From Ustilaginoidea virens (Eukaryota; Ascomycota; Sordariomycetes; Hypocreales; Clavicipitaceae): a stretch of DNA of 64,000 bases. Positions within the stretch are counted from its first letter, which is position 1, and every line of letters starts with the position of its first letter. The stretch spans positions 3,100,001 through 3,164,000 of the forward strand of contig NC_057320.1 in the NCBI RefSeq assembly GCF_000687475.1. The letters run 5' to 3'. Below, one piece after another: positions 21,831 through 32,899 of the stretch. The notes beneath the pieces were generated by a model that saw nothing but the letters and a program-made list of their open reading frames with translations, was not told where the DNA came from and ran no database searches. The translations under genes were made by a program, and so were the position numbers.

Positions 21831-22203
21831 CGCAAATTCTGAGCAAATAAACAAGTCGTCCTCGTTTTTTGAATATAAAGTCCGCGCGCTTATAGCTTCG
21901 CATATATCATCTATAAGCAGCTATTTACCGCATTTTTCTTCCTACTGCGCATATATCCTTTCTATATATTTTCCCCATATAATAGCCTCAGAAGCGACTC
22001 CGACGCCCTATATCACTTTATTATAGTCTAAGGGCTTTATATCTATTAGCAGTTAAAAATATATTAAAAGAAAAACAAGGGCTATTTAGTGTAATGTAGT
22101 GAAAATAAAGGTCGCTTTTATAGAAAAGTTCATATATAAAGGTATAAGCGCGGACTTGATATTCAAAAAACGAGGGCGGCTTGTTTACGTGTTCGCAAAT
22201 TCT
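21831..22203. mobile_element. MITE-like element with inverted ends and 10-bp target-site duplication
   Basis: The perfect direct repeat CGCAAATTCT occurs at 21831-21840 and 22194-22203. Between them is 353 bp of AT-rich DNA (21841-22193) whose ends are inverted repeats of about 50 bp: 21845-21894 matches the complement of 22143-22193 with only a few differences, including the shared cctcgttttttgaatat core. No coding capacity. Long inverted ends and a 9-10 bp duplication are features of Mutator-like elements; that assignment is inference. Several differences between the arms are C/T transitions, compatible with RIP-type mutation. Confidence 0.8.
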
Positions 22204-22428
22204 ATGCAAGTATCTTGTCTTGCCATTTGCATGCGTGGCATGGCTCTATAATCAGCGTGCTCTACATAATGAGGACTATATTGACATTACAGAGTCTACG
22301 CGCCGTGCCATCCTGCCAGAAGCCAACATTGACGTCTCTTGCCAACTGCCTCGTGCACTTGTTGCAACAATCCCATGCCAGACCACACGATTGATGATGA
22401 GACAAGGCTGCTTGCTCCCTCAAGCCGG

Positions 22429-22872
22429 TTAGGCCGCCTTCGGAACGTCTTTTCCGGTCCCTGGAGTGTAGCCGCATAGATAGCAATTGGTTTCCTTGGT
22501 TGTTTTACACAACGAGTCCAACGCAACGCCAAGGTTCCATATACTATCCGTGGCGCCGGGATAGGGAGGGTCGTTGAAAACAATCTTCCCAAACTCCCAT
22601 CCAAACTTTTCCGGGTTAGGATAAACCGTTAGATCCGCACAATGCTGGCAGAATTGGTTTCCGTTTTCGAGCATGTTCGCCTCCAAGCCCTCATCACAGT
22701 GGTTGGTTATGCCTAAATCAGCCTGCCCTGCGAGCGGGATTCCGTTGCAAACCTCTAAAGCGTTAAGGATTGATTGTAAGAGGCCTTCGCATTGAGGGTG
22801 GTGGAAGTCCCAAGCGAAGCCAACGCGGATGAGAGCGGCTGCTTGCAAGAGCGACCTGGCTTTAATATGCAT
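22429..22872 (-). CDS. Small cysteine-rich probably secreted protein
   Basis: Intronless, 147 residues. The first about 20 residues (MHIKARSLLQAAALIRVGFA) look like a signal peptide, although an internal Arg weakens it. The mature part has eight Cys (QCEGLL, EVCNG, NHCDEG, QFCQHC, DSLCKTT, NCYLCG), enough for four disulfides, and no domain I recognise. Small, Cys-rich and secreted proteins beside repeats are typical of lineage-specific effectors or surface proteins; a role in host or microbe contact is inference. The gene lies 226 bp from the inverted-repeat element. Confidence 0.6.
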   Translation of the reverse strand: MHIKARSLLQAAALIRVGFAWDFHHPQCEGLLQSILNALEVCNGIPLAGQADLGITNHCDEGLEANMLENGNQFCQHCADLTVYPNPEKFGWEFGKIVFNDPPYPGATDSIWNLGVALDSLCKTTKETNCYLCGYTPGTGKDVPKAA

Positions 22873-25743
22873 TGTCGAGTTGCTGAAGCTGCTTTATTGC
22901 TTTGCGAATACTGTCAGGGTAATATTGGCCGAGGGGAAGGGGGGAATGGTTGCTTCCGTAAAGACAAGGCGAGGTGAAAGGCTACGATTCAACCCGAGAA
23001 GAGAGATATTGCCTGCATTTGAGATTGGAGTGTATTTTCCGTTATCCTTGTTTCTTGTTCCACGCACAGACCATGTACATGAATCTATCTTGCCATCACG
23101 GGTGCCGTCCTCATGTCCCAGACGGTTGCGTGTTTTAACATGAACGGTTTATCCTTAACTAGCATCCTCTTAGTAGAACTCTATTTTGGACATGGCGTGA
23201 TTTTTTTTTTTTGATTTTCTAGCTGGAAGTCCATAACAGCTAGATGACTATAAAAAGTAAGCCTCCTGGCCGGTCCCCGCCGAATCGGAGGCTTCCGCTA
23301 CCAGGCATGCATCGTTTATGTAACAGAGTGCCCTAGACTCCTAGGCAAATCCGAGCAAGGCCCGTCAAAAACAGGCCATGATCCCAGTAATACGAGCATC
23401 CTGGCGCATAGCACAGAATTGGGGCGCAACTCGGTATAGACGATGCCGCTTTAGCAGCATTAGGAAGAATCTGCAACGCAACTTTATAGAAGCGTTCCCA
23501 GAACACCAGACTATAACCCTAGCCAGTTCACGATATATCGTGTGTATATACCCCCTCCATCCAGCTTGTAAAAGGAAATTAATAGCTGCCCGGCCCATTT
23601 GAAGACACCGCGGCAGTACGCCAGTGCGCAGCAGTGGCTCAAACTCAAAATTGGTTGGGCGTCAATTCAGTATTTGTTGCCTTCAACGACGAGAACACGT
23701 GCAACCTCCGTAAGTCCGTTTTATCGCCGAGGCGTACGCCATAATCCGGATCCTGATGGGATGCTTGATGCGATGGATGACCGACCGAGGAGCCAGCGAC
23801 CTTGTTGGAAAGGAGACTTGCTTATTTTGCATACCCGTGCCCTTGCTTACCTATAAGTTGACCCTTGCAGACTGGTCATCACGGGTATTGCAGCAGGGCA
23901 ATACCCGTTGCCTACAATCTATCGCAATTTGGCCGCAGCAATTTCAATCGCGACATCGGTCACAGGTGTGCCTACTAGCATTTGATGTTTATTTGCCACG
24001 GCTACGAGCATTTATCCCCATCGCGATAGCAGCAGCCTAGTACGCGGGGCTGTTTCCAACAGACCGCAGCAGGCCACTTTGCAACGGCTACCGCTGTACG
24101 GCAGCCTCCGTCATCGTCATCGCTGACGCGGCCATCATCGCGGCACTGCGGCAGGCAAGCTGTTACTGCGGCAGGCAAGCTGTTACTGCGGCGCCTTGTA
24201 TCGTACGGCGGCTTCCGACCGTCGGCAGCTGCATCCATCGCTGCCTGGCACATTTGTAGGACCGATAGGCAGTTTGACAGACTTGCCGAAACTCGCCGCT
24301 GCCAGGTAATCAAGCTGGTTACTTTGCGCGAGGGCTAACGAATTGGTTCTCGACCTAGTCGCTTACTTGTTGGGAAGTTGGAACTGCGCTGGGGATTCAT
24401 TGAGTCCGAGATTGGTGCATCATCATCTATGGCCAATTGCCCAGTTGATGGGGAACTACGTCGACGTATTCACAGAGCCTCGGACAGGTCCGACTCATTC
24501 GTGATCGTATAGCTCTCACTCGTCACTCGTGATTCCTGACATATATGCCGCACCTGAATTATTATTCCTGTAGGCAGGATGTAATTGGTAGCAAAAAAGC
24601 GTCAACCGTCTAGTAGTTAACTCCTTTGACCAAACATATTGTCTTCTGCATTAGGTTTTATATATTTACCCTTGTTCTCGTATCCTCAATAGGTACTGTA
24701 CTGTGCAGGAAAGGGTTTCCTCCCGGCTCTCGGGTTTTCCTTTCCGGATTATCTACCAGGAGTACTAGGAGTACGGAGTACTAGATAGGTTATTTACCTA
24801 CCTAGGTAAGGTAGGTATGTAGCATTAAATAGCCCCCTGTCGCCGAGACAGCTCACGTGACAGTCGCCCACACTATATTTAGCTTCGCTCCCACTCAGAT
24901 AGTAGCTTAGAATAACCAACCTTCTTACATTCCACACATTTGACCCCACGATCGTGACACCCCCTAGAGTAATTTAATAATAATTATAGGCTCTGCACTT
25001 AATGCAGTACCTACCTAGGTAGGTGTCAGCACCATTAGTACAAAAACCCAAGGTACCTCGTGGCCGCACTCGCCCATGTGCCCCGCTTGAAGCGCGATGT
25101 GATTGGGTGGCTGCCAGTCAACAGTCCCCTCCACCAGGCGTGACGCGCCCAATCACACAAAGGGGCCCATCATCACATCATCCCCTTTCATCTGCTTAGT
25201 CTGTTGAATACATCCATCGCTGCTGTGTCCTTACGTGCGCGCCTACGCATCGCTTAGATATTCCCTTTGGTCATCCCAAACAGGATGTAATGGTGCGGGC
25301 GAATACGCTTCCGAGTTTTCCGATTTTCGATGTGGCAGGCAAATGTTCTGGCACCAGCTGCTTCTAGCTAATGCAGGTCTATGCGTATAGCGCGCAGTTG
25401 ATAGCCCTAGCAGCTCCTGGAATGGCCTCTGTTGTGCAGGGATTAGCGTAGGGCCATCTTTACATCCCAGGTGAATACGAGGTAAATCAAAAGTCGGTCG
25501 ACAGTCGGTCGACAGTCGGTCGACAGTCGGTACGGAGTACTCGGACATGGGCGGCGAAGCTACTACTATATCTCCCTTGCGAATTCCGGCCAGACTCGGC
25601 CTGCCGTGACCGTCAGTGCATTCTAGTCATCGCACTTGATACCTGCGACTTGCGAGACGCCAACGGCCGCGATCCCGCCGACGTCCCAAGGCTTGACAAT
25701 CTCAACTCGACTGTAGCCAGCAAGAAAGAAAAGAGGTTCTAAA
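22873..25743. other. 2.9-kb gene-free, AT-mixed stretch
   Basis: No open frame here has a recognisable domain or convincing splice partners. It contains a duplicated 21-bp unit actgcggcaggcaagctgtt (24136-24180), palindromes built on cctacctaggtagg (24794-24816, 25009-25023), and three copies of agtcggtcgac (25492-25530) joined to a GTACGGAGTAC motif. The right end must hold the protease promoter. Confidence 0.5.
25490..25540. repeat. 11-bp direct repeats ending in a TACGGAGTAC motif
   Basis: Units of agtcggtcgac repeat about four times and run straight into tacggagtac, about 200 bp upstream of the sedolisin start. Confidence 0.85.
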
Positions 25744-27928
25744 ATGCGGCCTAGTTGTCAGTGCCTCGCCGCAGGCTTCCTGGCACTCGTGAGCTGGCCG
25801 GTCGTCTTGGCTTATCCGACAGAACGCGAGAGAGACGGCCCGGTGGATGGCGCGGCCAAAGTCCGTGCCGCTGTTGTATTTCACCAGCCGCGGGTGCAAG
25901 AGGCCCAGGATCTGCTGATGGACATATCGAATCCCACATCCGCCAGGTTTGGCCAGCACCTAGACAAGGAGGGGATCGTAAGTTGCCCCAAATCTCATCT
26001 GCCCCGGCGTCCCGTATCGTCCCCATGCCCATGCCCTGCCGTGCCATGCCGCGTCTGAGAAGCAAAACAGGAGAAACTCTTCTCGCCTAGCCGGGGATCG
26101 CAAGACAAAGTTGTCGGGTGGCTGGAGAGTGCTGGCATACCCAGGTCGTCGATGCGGATGAGGCGAGCAGCTGCCACTCTGGAATTCGTCACCGACGTCG
26201 CGACCCTCGAGTCGTTATTCAAGACAAAATACCGCCTTGTCCGCGATGCGGGGACTGGGAAACCCCGTCTGGACAGCGGCTCTGATGAACGGGTTCCCGC
26301 AGAGCTGAAAGACCACGTGCACTTTGTGACGTCGGCAGCGCTTGTTGAGGACCGGCCAGAGTTGCGAAAGCGCGTCGCCGTCGTCAAGCAGCAAAGGGTG
26401 AGGGCGCCCGCCGCAGCGGCCGATGCCGACGGCAGCGAGAAGCCGGTGAATTTGCGCGACTGCAATCTCAGCTGGACCCCGGCTTGTGTTCGTGGTATGT
26501 CCCCGTCCCATGTACGCTCTGACGCCCGGGGGCGTGACGGCAACGCTCGCGCTGGCTCGGCTAATCAAGCCTCCCGAAAGAGCTTTACGACATCCCGCTT
26601 GGCACAAAGGCGGCGCCAAACAACTCCCTCGGCATATTCGGGTTCGGAGACGCCTACGACCAGGCCAATCTCGACAACTTCTGGAACAAGTACGCGCCCT
26701 TCATCCCCCGAGGAACCGCCCCCAAGGTCAACAGCATCGACGGCGCCCATGCGCCAGGCGAGGAAAGTGACGGCGAGGAGCTACTCGACCTGCAGATGGC
26801 CTATCCCATCAGCTGGCCGCAGGGAGCAGAGATCTTCCAGGTTCCCTACAACATGAACGGCGGTATTGGCAACGAGTTCCTCGACGCCGTCGACGCCGAC
26901 TACTGCCACTACGACGGAGGCGACGACCCGAATCTGGATATCCACTTTCCCATCTTTCAAGGATACCCCGGCCCGGCCATGTGCGGAACGTACAACGTGA
27001 CAAACGTCGTCTCCATGTCGTTCGCGGTGGACGAAGCAAGCCTCAATCGGCACTACGTCGAGCGTCAGTGCCACGAGTGGATGAAGCTGGCTCTTCGAGG
27101 CGTCACCGTCCTCGTGGCCGCTGGGGATCGCGGGGTCCAGGGCAACTTCGGCTGCTCCCTGGGGCCCCCTCACACAAACATCTCGGCATTCAGCCCCCTC
27201 TTCCCGGGCACCTGTCCGTACGTGACGACTGTAGGGGCCACCCAGGTCAACTTTGACGGCGGCCGGGCCGAGGAAGTTGCCGTCTTTGACCCAAAGCACA
27301 ACTTCTATTCCGGAGGTAAAAAAGAAGCACGCCACGCAGCCCTTCAAGTGTGCCTCTTCTTTCCCTGTGTTGCTGACCCTGTTGTTACCATTAGGAGGCT
27401 TTAGCAATATCAACGCCCGGCCGGCATACCAGGACCAAGCCGTGGCCGACTATCTCGCGTCGCATGATCCGCATTACCCCAAGGGAACGTTCAACCCGCA
27501 GGGGCGTGCCATACCCGATGTCGCCCTACTGGGTGCCAACTTGACCATATCTGACAAGATGGAAATCACAGTCAGCGGCGGCACCAGTGCGGCAACACCC
27601 ATGTTTGCCGCCATGATCAGCAGGATCAACGACGAGAGACTCTTGGCTGGCAAGAGGCCTATAGGGTTCCTGAACCAAATCCTCTACCGGCATCCCGAGG
27701 TTTTCACGGATGTGAGTTGAGTAGAAGAAACAAAAAAAAAAACCGTCGACCAAACACGTCGACGACGTACGTGCTTGGCAAAGCTGACCTCGCAAACAGA
27801 TTGTCCAAGGGCACAACCCCGGATGCCACACGCCAGGCTTCCAAGCTGCCAAGGGATGGGATCCAGTCTCTGGGCTCGGTTCGGTCAAGTTTCCGAAACT
27901 GCGACACCTGCTTGTAGGGCTGCCGTAG
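25744..27928 (+). CDS. Secreted sedolisin (S53) protease, tripeptidyl-peptidase type
   Basis: Exons 25744-25977, 26071-26494, 26581-27315, 27395-27711 and 27800-27928, 612 residues; all introns are GT-AG and keep frame. A signal peptide (residues 1-23, ending VVLAYP) precedes a pro-domain (VFHQPRVQEAQDLLMDISNP, typical of S53 propeptides), then CVRELYDIP, where mature domains begin. The Ser-Glu-Asp triad can be seen: Glu285 and Asp289 in GEELLDLQ, and Ser529 in SGGTSAATP. Family role: acid-active extracellular peptidase that removes tripeptides from the N termini of peptides, used in nutrition and in host-protein breakdown. The C terminus (GWDPVSGLGSVKFPKL) is the usual S53 calcium-site region, so the protein is complete. 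Confidence 0.92.
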
Positions 27929-28672
27929 TTGCGACAGATGGGGCAGGGTGCTACAAGACGTACAATTCGAGTGTAGCGAGGATTTACACATGGGTCAATG
28001 GACGGGGGCACGTGCCTGTATCCTGACAAGTGTAGGACCGAGGGTTTTATATTCTCGTTGCAAGATGAATGTGTTCCATGTTGGTCTCCCGGAAGTTGCC
28101 GTGAAACCATCCAAATCTTCCTTGCCTACCCGGTGCCTGTTCTAGTCGTCTAATACGTCAGTTTTGATCATTCTATTTGGCGGAAAGCCGCATATGTTTG
28201 TTGTTGCCGACACACGACACATCGCCAGCAATGCCCTACCCGATGCACAATAAAAATGTCGTTTGCACGGACCATCGAGTCCATTTGGGCGCAGATCCAA
28301 TCGAGGCGTTTTGACGCTTTGGCGTACAGACCTTGATACAAAGGACTTGTGAATAAAGTGGGGATAGAACCTTACACTGTCGATATCCTTGACGTTAGGC
28401 CAATTGAGCGCTGCTTGACTACATAGCATAGCCGGCTTGCCGCTAAGTCGTACGAATCACGTGACGGCGTCACTTGGTAGGAAGAACAATCCATACAAAG
28501 TGCCATATCGCCTCTCCGTGCATCGCTAGCTAGCTCAGAATCATCATTCCTCTTCCTTGTTTCATCTCCACACCATCTCTATATTCCAATCGAGAGGGCA
28601 CGTCCGCGGCTGGGGCGAAGCATTTGCTGAACTCGGCGCTCAGAAACTATATAATAATAATTAGCGCCTCCG
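27929..28672. other. Intergenic stretch upstream of the U6 gene
   Basis: No protein gene seen. The right end supplies the TATA box of U6. Confidence 0.5.
28648..28655 (+). promoter_or_regulatory. TATA box of the U6 snRNA gene
   Basis: tatataat lies about 25 bp before the predicted 5' end of U6, the normal place for the TATA element that positions Pol III on U6 genes. Confidence 0.75.
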
Positions 28673-28741
28673 TTGTTGCCTTCGGGCATTTGGTTTATTT
28701 GAAACGATACAGGTACGGAACCGCTCCCGTCCAAGGCTGCT

Positions 28742-28753
28742 GGTTCGAACCCC
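28742..28753 (+). promoter_or_regulatory. Internal Pol III B box inside the U6 intron
   Basis: GGTTCGAACCCC matches the TFIIIC-binding B-box consensus GGTTCGANNCC and lies about 70 bp downstream of the U6 5' end, within the intron. It is the only full match I noticed in the window, with no tRNA around it. Confidence 0.85.
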
Positions 28754-28830
28754 GCTAACGAATTCCACAGAGAAGATTAGCATGGCCCCTGCACTAAGGA
28801 TGACACGCTCAATCAAAGAGAAGCTAAACA

Positions 28831-28837
28831 TTTTTTT
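28831..28837 (+). terminator. Pol III terminator of U6
   Basis: A run of seven T directly follows the mature U6 sequence, as required for Pol III termination and the 3' oligo-U tail. Confidence 0.9.
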
Positions 28838-29061
28838 GGCATTTTTTTCGTTTTCTACTTTTTCTTCCCCCTTCTCCTTACTGATGTTTGTGTGTGCTTC
28901 CCACGATGGTCGTTTATTTTGAAAAAAACTTGCTGTGTAGCGAATGCAAAACTTGGCAAAGAGTAAAACCTTTTATTCATCCGGCTCTAGCACGGTATCA
29001 GATGAAAAAAAAAAAAAAAACGACGGCTAAAAACCCACAGTACATATCAAATGCGAGTCGC

Positions 29062-31054
29062 TCAAAACAGTCTATGCATGGCCCGTCGCCAGGTTGGCAT
29101 GGCTTGAAGTTCCTCCTTGTGCGCCCGGATCTGGTCATAATCCAGCTCGCGTCGGCCAGAATCGACATCAATCTGATCTAGGCGCAGCCACCCAGAGCGC
29201 TTCCACACGAAGCCACCGACCCAAAAGGCAATCAGGACAGGGAAGGCTAGATACGACTTGAAGAAGCCCTCCACGTTGGTCAGTCCATCCAGCCCAGGAG
29301 GGGCAATGGCAGTGAAGAACTGGGAGGCAAGGTTAGCAGGGCACAGTCACGTTGCGTGTGAGAAAAGAAAAGAAAAGACATGCCTGAGCGACAAGCACGA
29401 CAAAACACAGAATCAAGCCGATCCACGAGCCGTAGACCCCAAAGGCCGCTCGGAAGGGAATCTCGTCGACGGAGTGGCCGTGATGCGTCCATGCAGCGCG
29501 GAAGCGGATGTGCGAGAGGCAGATGGCCCCCCAGGCAAACAGAACTGCCAAGCCGGAAATGGCCTGCAGCCATTCGAAAACCGTAGGTCCTGAAGCACTG
29601 AGGTTGATGTAGGCCAGAGGTCCGGTCAGGATGAGGACAACAACCGACGGTAGCGGGCGTCCGGATCGGTCAATATACGTAAACAGCTTCGGGGCGTAGC
29701 CGTGCTGCGCAAGAGCCGTAAGCGTGCGGGAGCCACCAAAGACGGCCGAGACCCCAATGGACAGAACGGAAATAAGAATGATGGCGTTCATGAAGTGGTC
29801 CAGGCCGCTAAGCTTAGCGTAGGCGCCGATAAGGACCCAGGGCGACGCCTTGACGTCGGTGTAGGCCTGGCTGGAAAGCAGCCGGGGGTCATCGGCGGGA
29901 ACCAGCAGCCCGACGAAGAACAAGCCCAGGACGTAGAACAAGATGACGCGCCAAAACACTTGCCTGATGGCGCTGGGCATCGACTTGACGGGGTTGGCCG
30001 TCTCGGCAGCCGCCAAGCCGACGAGTTCGGTCCCGGTGAAGGAAAAGGCGGCGGTGACGAAGACAGAGCAGAAGCCGCGGAAACCGTTGCGAAAGGCGCC
30101 GGGGTCGTTCCAGTAGCGGGCGCCCCAGTACTCGCCGTAGCGACCGTCTTTAGGGCCGCCGCCGAGGACCAGGACCAGCGCGATGAGGATGAAGACGATG
30201 ACAGAGATAAGCTTGATCAGCGAGGCCCAAAACTCCTCCTCGGCGTAGCCGATGCTGCCAAAGATGTTGATGATGACGACGGCCAGCAGGAAGACGGTGA
30301 TGTAGACGGCGACGCTGGTTTCCCTGTCCCAGTACTGTATGACGAGGCCGGATACGGTGAGCTCCATGGGGAGGACGACCAGCCACAGGAAGAGGTAGTT
30401 CCAGCCGACGGCGAAGCCAAACGACGGGTCAATGAAGCGGGTGGCGTAGGCGTAGAAGCCGCCCGAGATGGGGTACATGACGGCCAATTCACCGAGAGCA
30501 AAGACTAGCCGGGGAGCTGGTGAGTAGGTAGGTACCCAGGGAAAAGCACATGGGGAGTCCATCGGAAGGGAAGTCGTTTTGGGGGGGGGGGGGGGGGGGG
30601 TTTCCAAACATACCGACGTTGAAGACCATGAAGCCGACAATGGAGAAGCAGATCAAGATGGAAGCAGGGCCCTGGGGGCAGCAAAGTTCTACAATCAGCA
30701 TGCGTGGAGGGAATCTCGTCAGGGCATCGTGCCAAAACTCACACCCTTGGACAAGGCGCCGCCAGAGCCGACAAAGAAACCAGCACCGATGGAGCCGCCA
30801 ATAGCAATCATGTGCAAATGCCGCGTCTTCATCGCGCGGTCCAGTTCGACAACTCCCCTTCCGTAGTGGCGTTTCTGGAACGACTTGCCGCTGAGTCCGC
30901 ACCGAGTCCAGAAATCCTCCTGCTGAAACGTAGCGGCGAATTGCGGCGCAGCCACGACGCTGGAGTCGGCGGAGGCGGAGGCAGAGGCGGAAGCGACAGG
31001 CTGGACTTTTTCGCCATCGCCGCCGGCGGATGCGGGAACATGGCCGTCCGACAT
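29062..31054 (-). CDS. Amino-acid permease (APC superfamily, YAT/GAP type)
   Basis: Exons 31054-30743, 30671-30614, 30504-29384 and 29319-29062, 582 residues. The N terminus is cytosolic and Ala/Ser-rich; TM1 begins at [20 protein letters not shown], the hallmark of fungal amino-acid permeases, and about 12 membrane spans follow ([57 protein letters not shown]). The cytosolic C terminus ends after RRAMHRLF. It would import amino acids by proton symport at the plasma membrane; the substrate range is unknown. Introns 1 and 2 are GT-AG. Intron 3 (29383-29320) appears to have a GC donor: CAG|GCATGT, joined to TTCTTC, giving [11 protein letters not shown], as in homologues; a GT donor that fits is absent. 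Confidence 0.9.
30585..30600. repeat. G/C homopolymer in permease intron 2
   Basis: About 18 G on the plus strand (C on the sense strand) in the intron 30613-30505. Confidence 0.85.
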
Positions 31055-31919
31055 GATGTCCAGCTTGCAACTTGCAACTTGCAACTTGAAAAGACTGGCC
31101 GCTTCTTCACGAGCAAGTTAGGTCACAGCCATCAGCTTGCAATAGGAGCTGGGGAGGGGGACAATTTTGACGGAGACCCTTGGGGATTTAAAAGCACACC
31201 GGACCGGACCGGGATCGGTTCTGACATGTGGGCCCGACAAAAACGAAGGAAAGAGAGGAAAAAAAAAAAAAAAAAACCATGAGAGGAGGAGGAGGGTGGT
31301 GGACCCCTTGGCCGCGGGAGGAGGGCATCTGCTCGAGTCAGACGAGGTGAATAAACGCGCGCAGACATCTTGTCGGGGATAGCCTGGCAAAGGGCGTCGA
31401 CCTTGAGCAATTGCTTCGCAGGACGAGTGCGATGGTCTACCCAGCGAAATGTGTAGGTTTCGTCCGTCTCGACCTTCTTACAAAGCTTCGTGGACAGGAT
31501 GCAGAGCGCTTGAAAGGGCTTGCTTGCTCGCACATGTTTCTTTTTCTTTTCTTTTTCTTTTTTTTTCTTCCGGAGTGCCGATTCCGGGCGCAGGCACAGA
31601 TTCAGATCCGTAAACGGCTTGCCAACGAGGCCGCGGCGCTCCGATTCAACCTCCGGGCATCCATTCTGCTGTGGGGAGCCAAGAGTCTGGAAGCGAGCCG
31701 AGGAGGCTGAGCCGGGGGTATGGCCCTTTTTGCCGTCGGATCAAGTTGCTGCGTGTGTTTGGGGCCCCCGGAATCCCCACGAGGCCGAGGCGAGGCAGAC
31801 GGGCTTGCCCTTGCATATGACCATGGTTTGCTGGGTCCAGTCCAGAGGTCCAGGGAGGCAAAAGCACACGGCGTCAAATCGATCCTAGGCGGGACTTGCT
31901 GGCCGCTTCACGCGCACCT
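31055..31919. other. Permease upstream region, no gene seen
   Basis: Contains A-run (31259-31276) and T-run (31539-31568) sequences and the direct repeat ttgcaacttgcaacttgcaacttg (31066-31089) immediately upstream of the permease start. No gene recognised. Confidence 0.5.
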
Positions 31920-31924
31920 GAACG

Positions 31925-32880
31925 CGCGAGACAGCGTAATACCGACCTTTCCAGCTTGGCCGTATGGTCCCTCGTCAATATGTTTTCAGCAGCCAGCTTC
32001 ACGGCAGCCATAGCAATCTCGGCAATCTCGAACAAGCCAGGTCCGACACCGACACCGACTCTCGCCATGCCAGCCTGCGCTAGCTCACGGGGGGTGCTTT
32101 GCATGCCGGCCAGCCCCGTCCAGGTGAGCCCTGGTCATGCCGCCCCCTCGGACCGCCCCAGGAAAACACCGTGGTGGCCCCCGGCCGCAAGAAACGCCTC
32201 GCCACGGGGGCAATTCGCCTCCTCGAGCCTCGTCCCGTCGTGGAGATTGGCATCCTCCAGGCAGAATACGTCGCACCGAGCGTTCGGGGACAAAAGTCGG
32301 CGGCACGGGCAGCCTCGGCGGCGCCTCCAGCGGCCCGCAACCGCTTCACCTGCGCCTCCAGCGGGTACCAGCGATCCCGAGATGGCCCTGCCAAAGCCCG
32401 CAGACGGAATGCCGTCTTGGATGCTGGCTCCAGACACGCCGGCCTTGACGGCGTCGGTGACGACCTGCTCTCAAACTTGGGGCCGTATCCGTCCTGCAGA
32501 TCCGGCGCTGAGCGGCAGACCGAGGTAGCTCGGCGGGCCACGCACGGGGACGCCAGTCGCCGGATTGCCTCGAGGGTTCAGCTCGAGGGTGAGCTCCTCG
32601 TCCTGGAGACCATGGAGACCAACGGCGGCGGCGAGGACCCATGATGCCGTGGACGAACCTGTTGAGGGAGGCTACGTCCCAGATGTTGGTCAGCACGATG
32701 GGCTGGCGGCCGGGGACGCCTTGAGAGCCATTGGCGGCATTGTTGGAGGCCACGATCAACGGGGGAGGGGAGGGGGGACTGCCCACGGGGATGATGATTG
32801 CAAGTGTCACCGTGTCGGATCGGACCCATTGACTCATAAGACGGCATGTTTTTGCTTGGCGGGCGGCGAGCGACTGGCGG
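31925..32880 (-). pseudogene. Isocitrate lyase / PEP mutase-family pseudogene
   Basis: Read 5' to 3' on the minus strand, successive pieces of one conserved enzyme occur in order but in different frames: QPIVLTNIWDVASLNRFV (about 32725-32672), LQDEELTLELNPRG (about 32610-32570), DLQDGYGPKFES (about 32495), VVTDAVKAGVSGASIQDGIP (about 32463-32404), VKRLRAAGGAAEAARAADF (about 32345-32290), NARCDVFCLEDANLHDGTRL (about 32285-32230), and STPRELAQAGMARVGVGVGP plus GLFEIAEIAM (about 32100-32010). These fit the PEP phosphonomutase/isocitrate lyase-like fold of about 270 residues (2-methylisocitrate- or oxaloacetate-type C-C lyases). At least four frame changes with no intron signals at the breaks imply an inactive copy. 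No restored sequence is given. Confidence 0.75.
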
Positions 32881-32899
32881 GGTGGTCGGTCACGTTTTA

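Larger units (their letters stand above)
28673..28837 (+). ncRNA. U6: U6 spliceosomal snRNA, interrupted by a 58-bp intron
   Basis: Exon 1 is about 28673-28712: the 5' stem tgccttcgggca, then gaaacgatacag. Exon 2 is 28771-28830 and matches the near-invariant U6 core (agaagattagcatggcccc through gacacgctcaatcaaagag) followed by the terminator T run. Between them 28713-28770 starts GTACGG, has a GCTAAC branch point at 28754-28759 and ends CCACAG, a complete spliceosomal intron. It cuts the catalytic ACAGAGA box as ACAG|AGA. The intron contains GGTTCGAACCCC (28742-28753), a perfect Pol III B box. Introns in U6 are known in fission yeast and scattered other fungi, and in fission yeast the intron carries the B box; the exact arrangement here was read directly. 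The 5' end is estimated to within a few bases. Confidence 0.93.

Noticed and set aside
22143..22200. Left and right AT-rich arms as independent promoters
   Set aside because: The two arms are complements of one another and are bordered by a direct repeat, so a mobile element explains them better.
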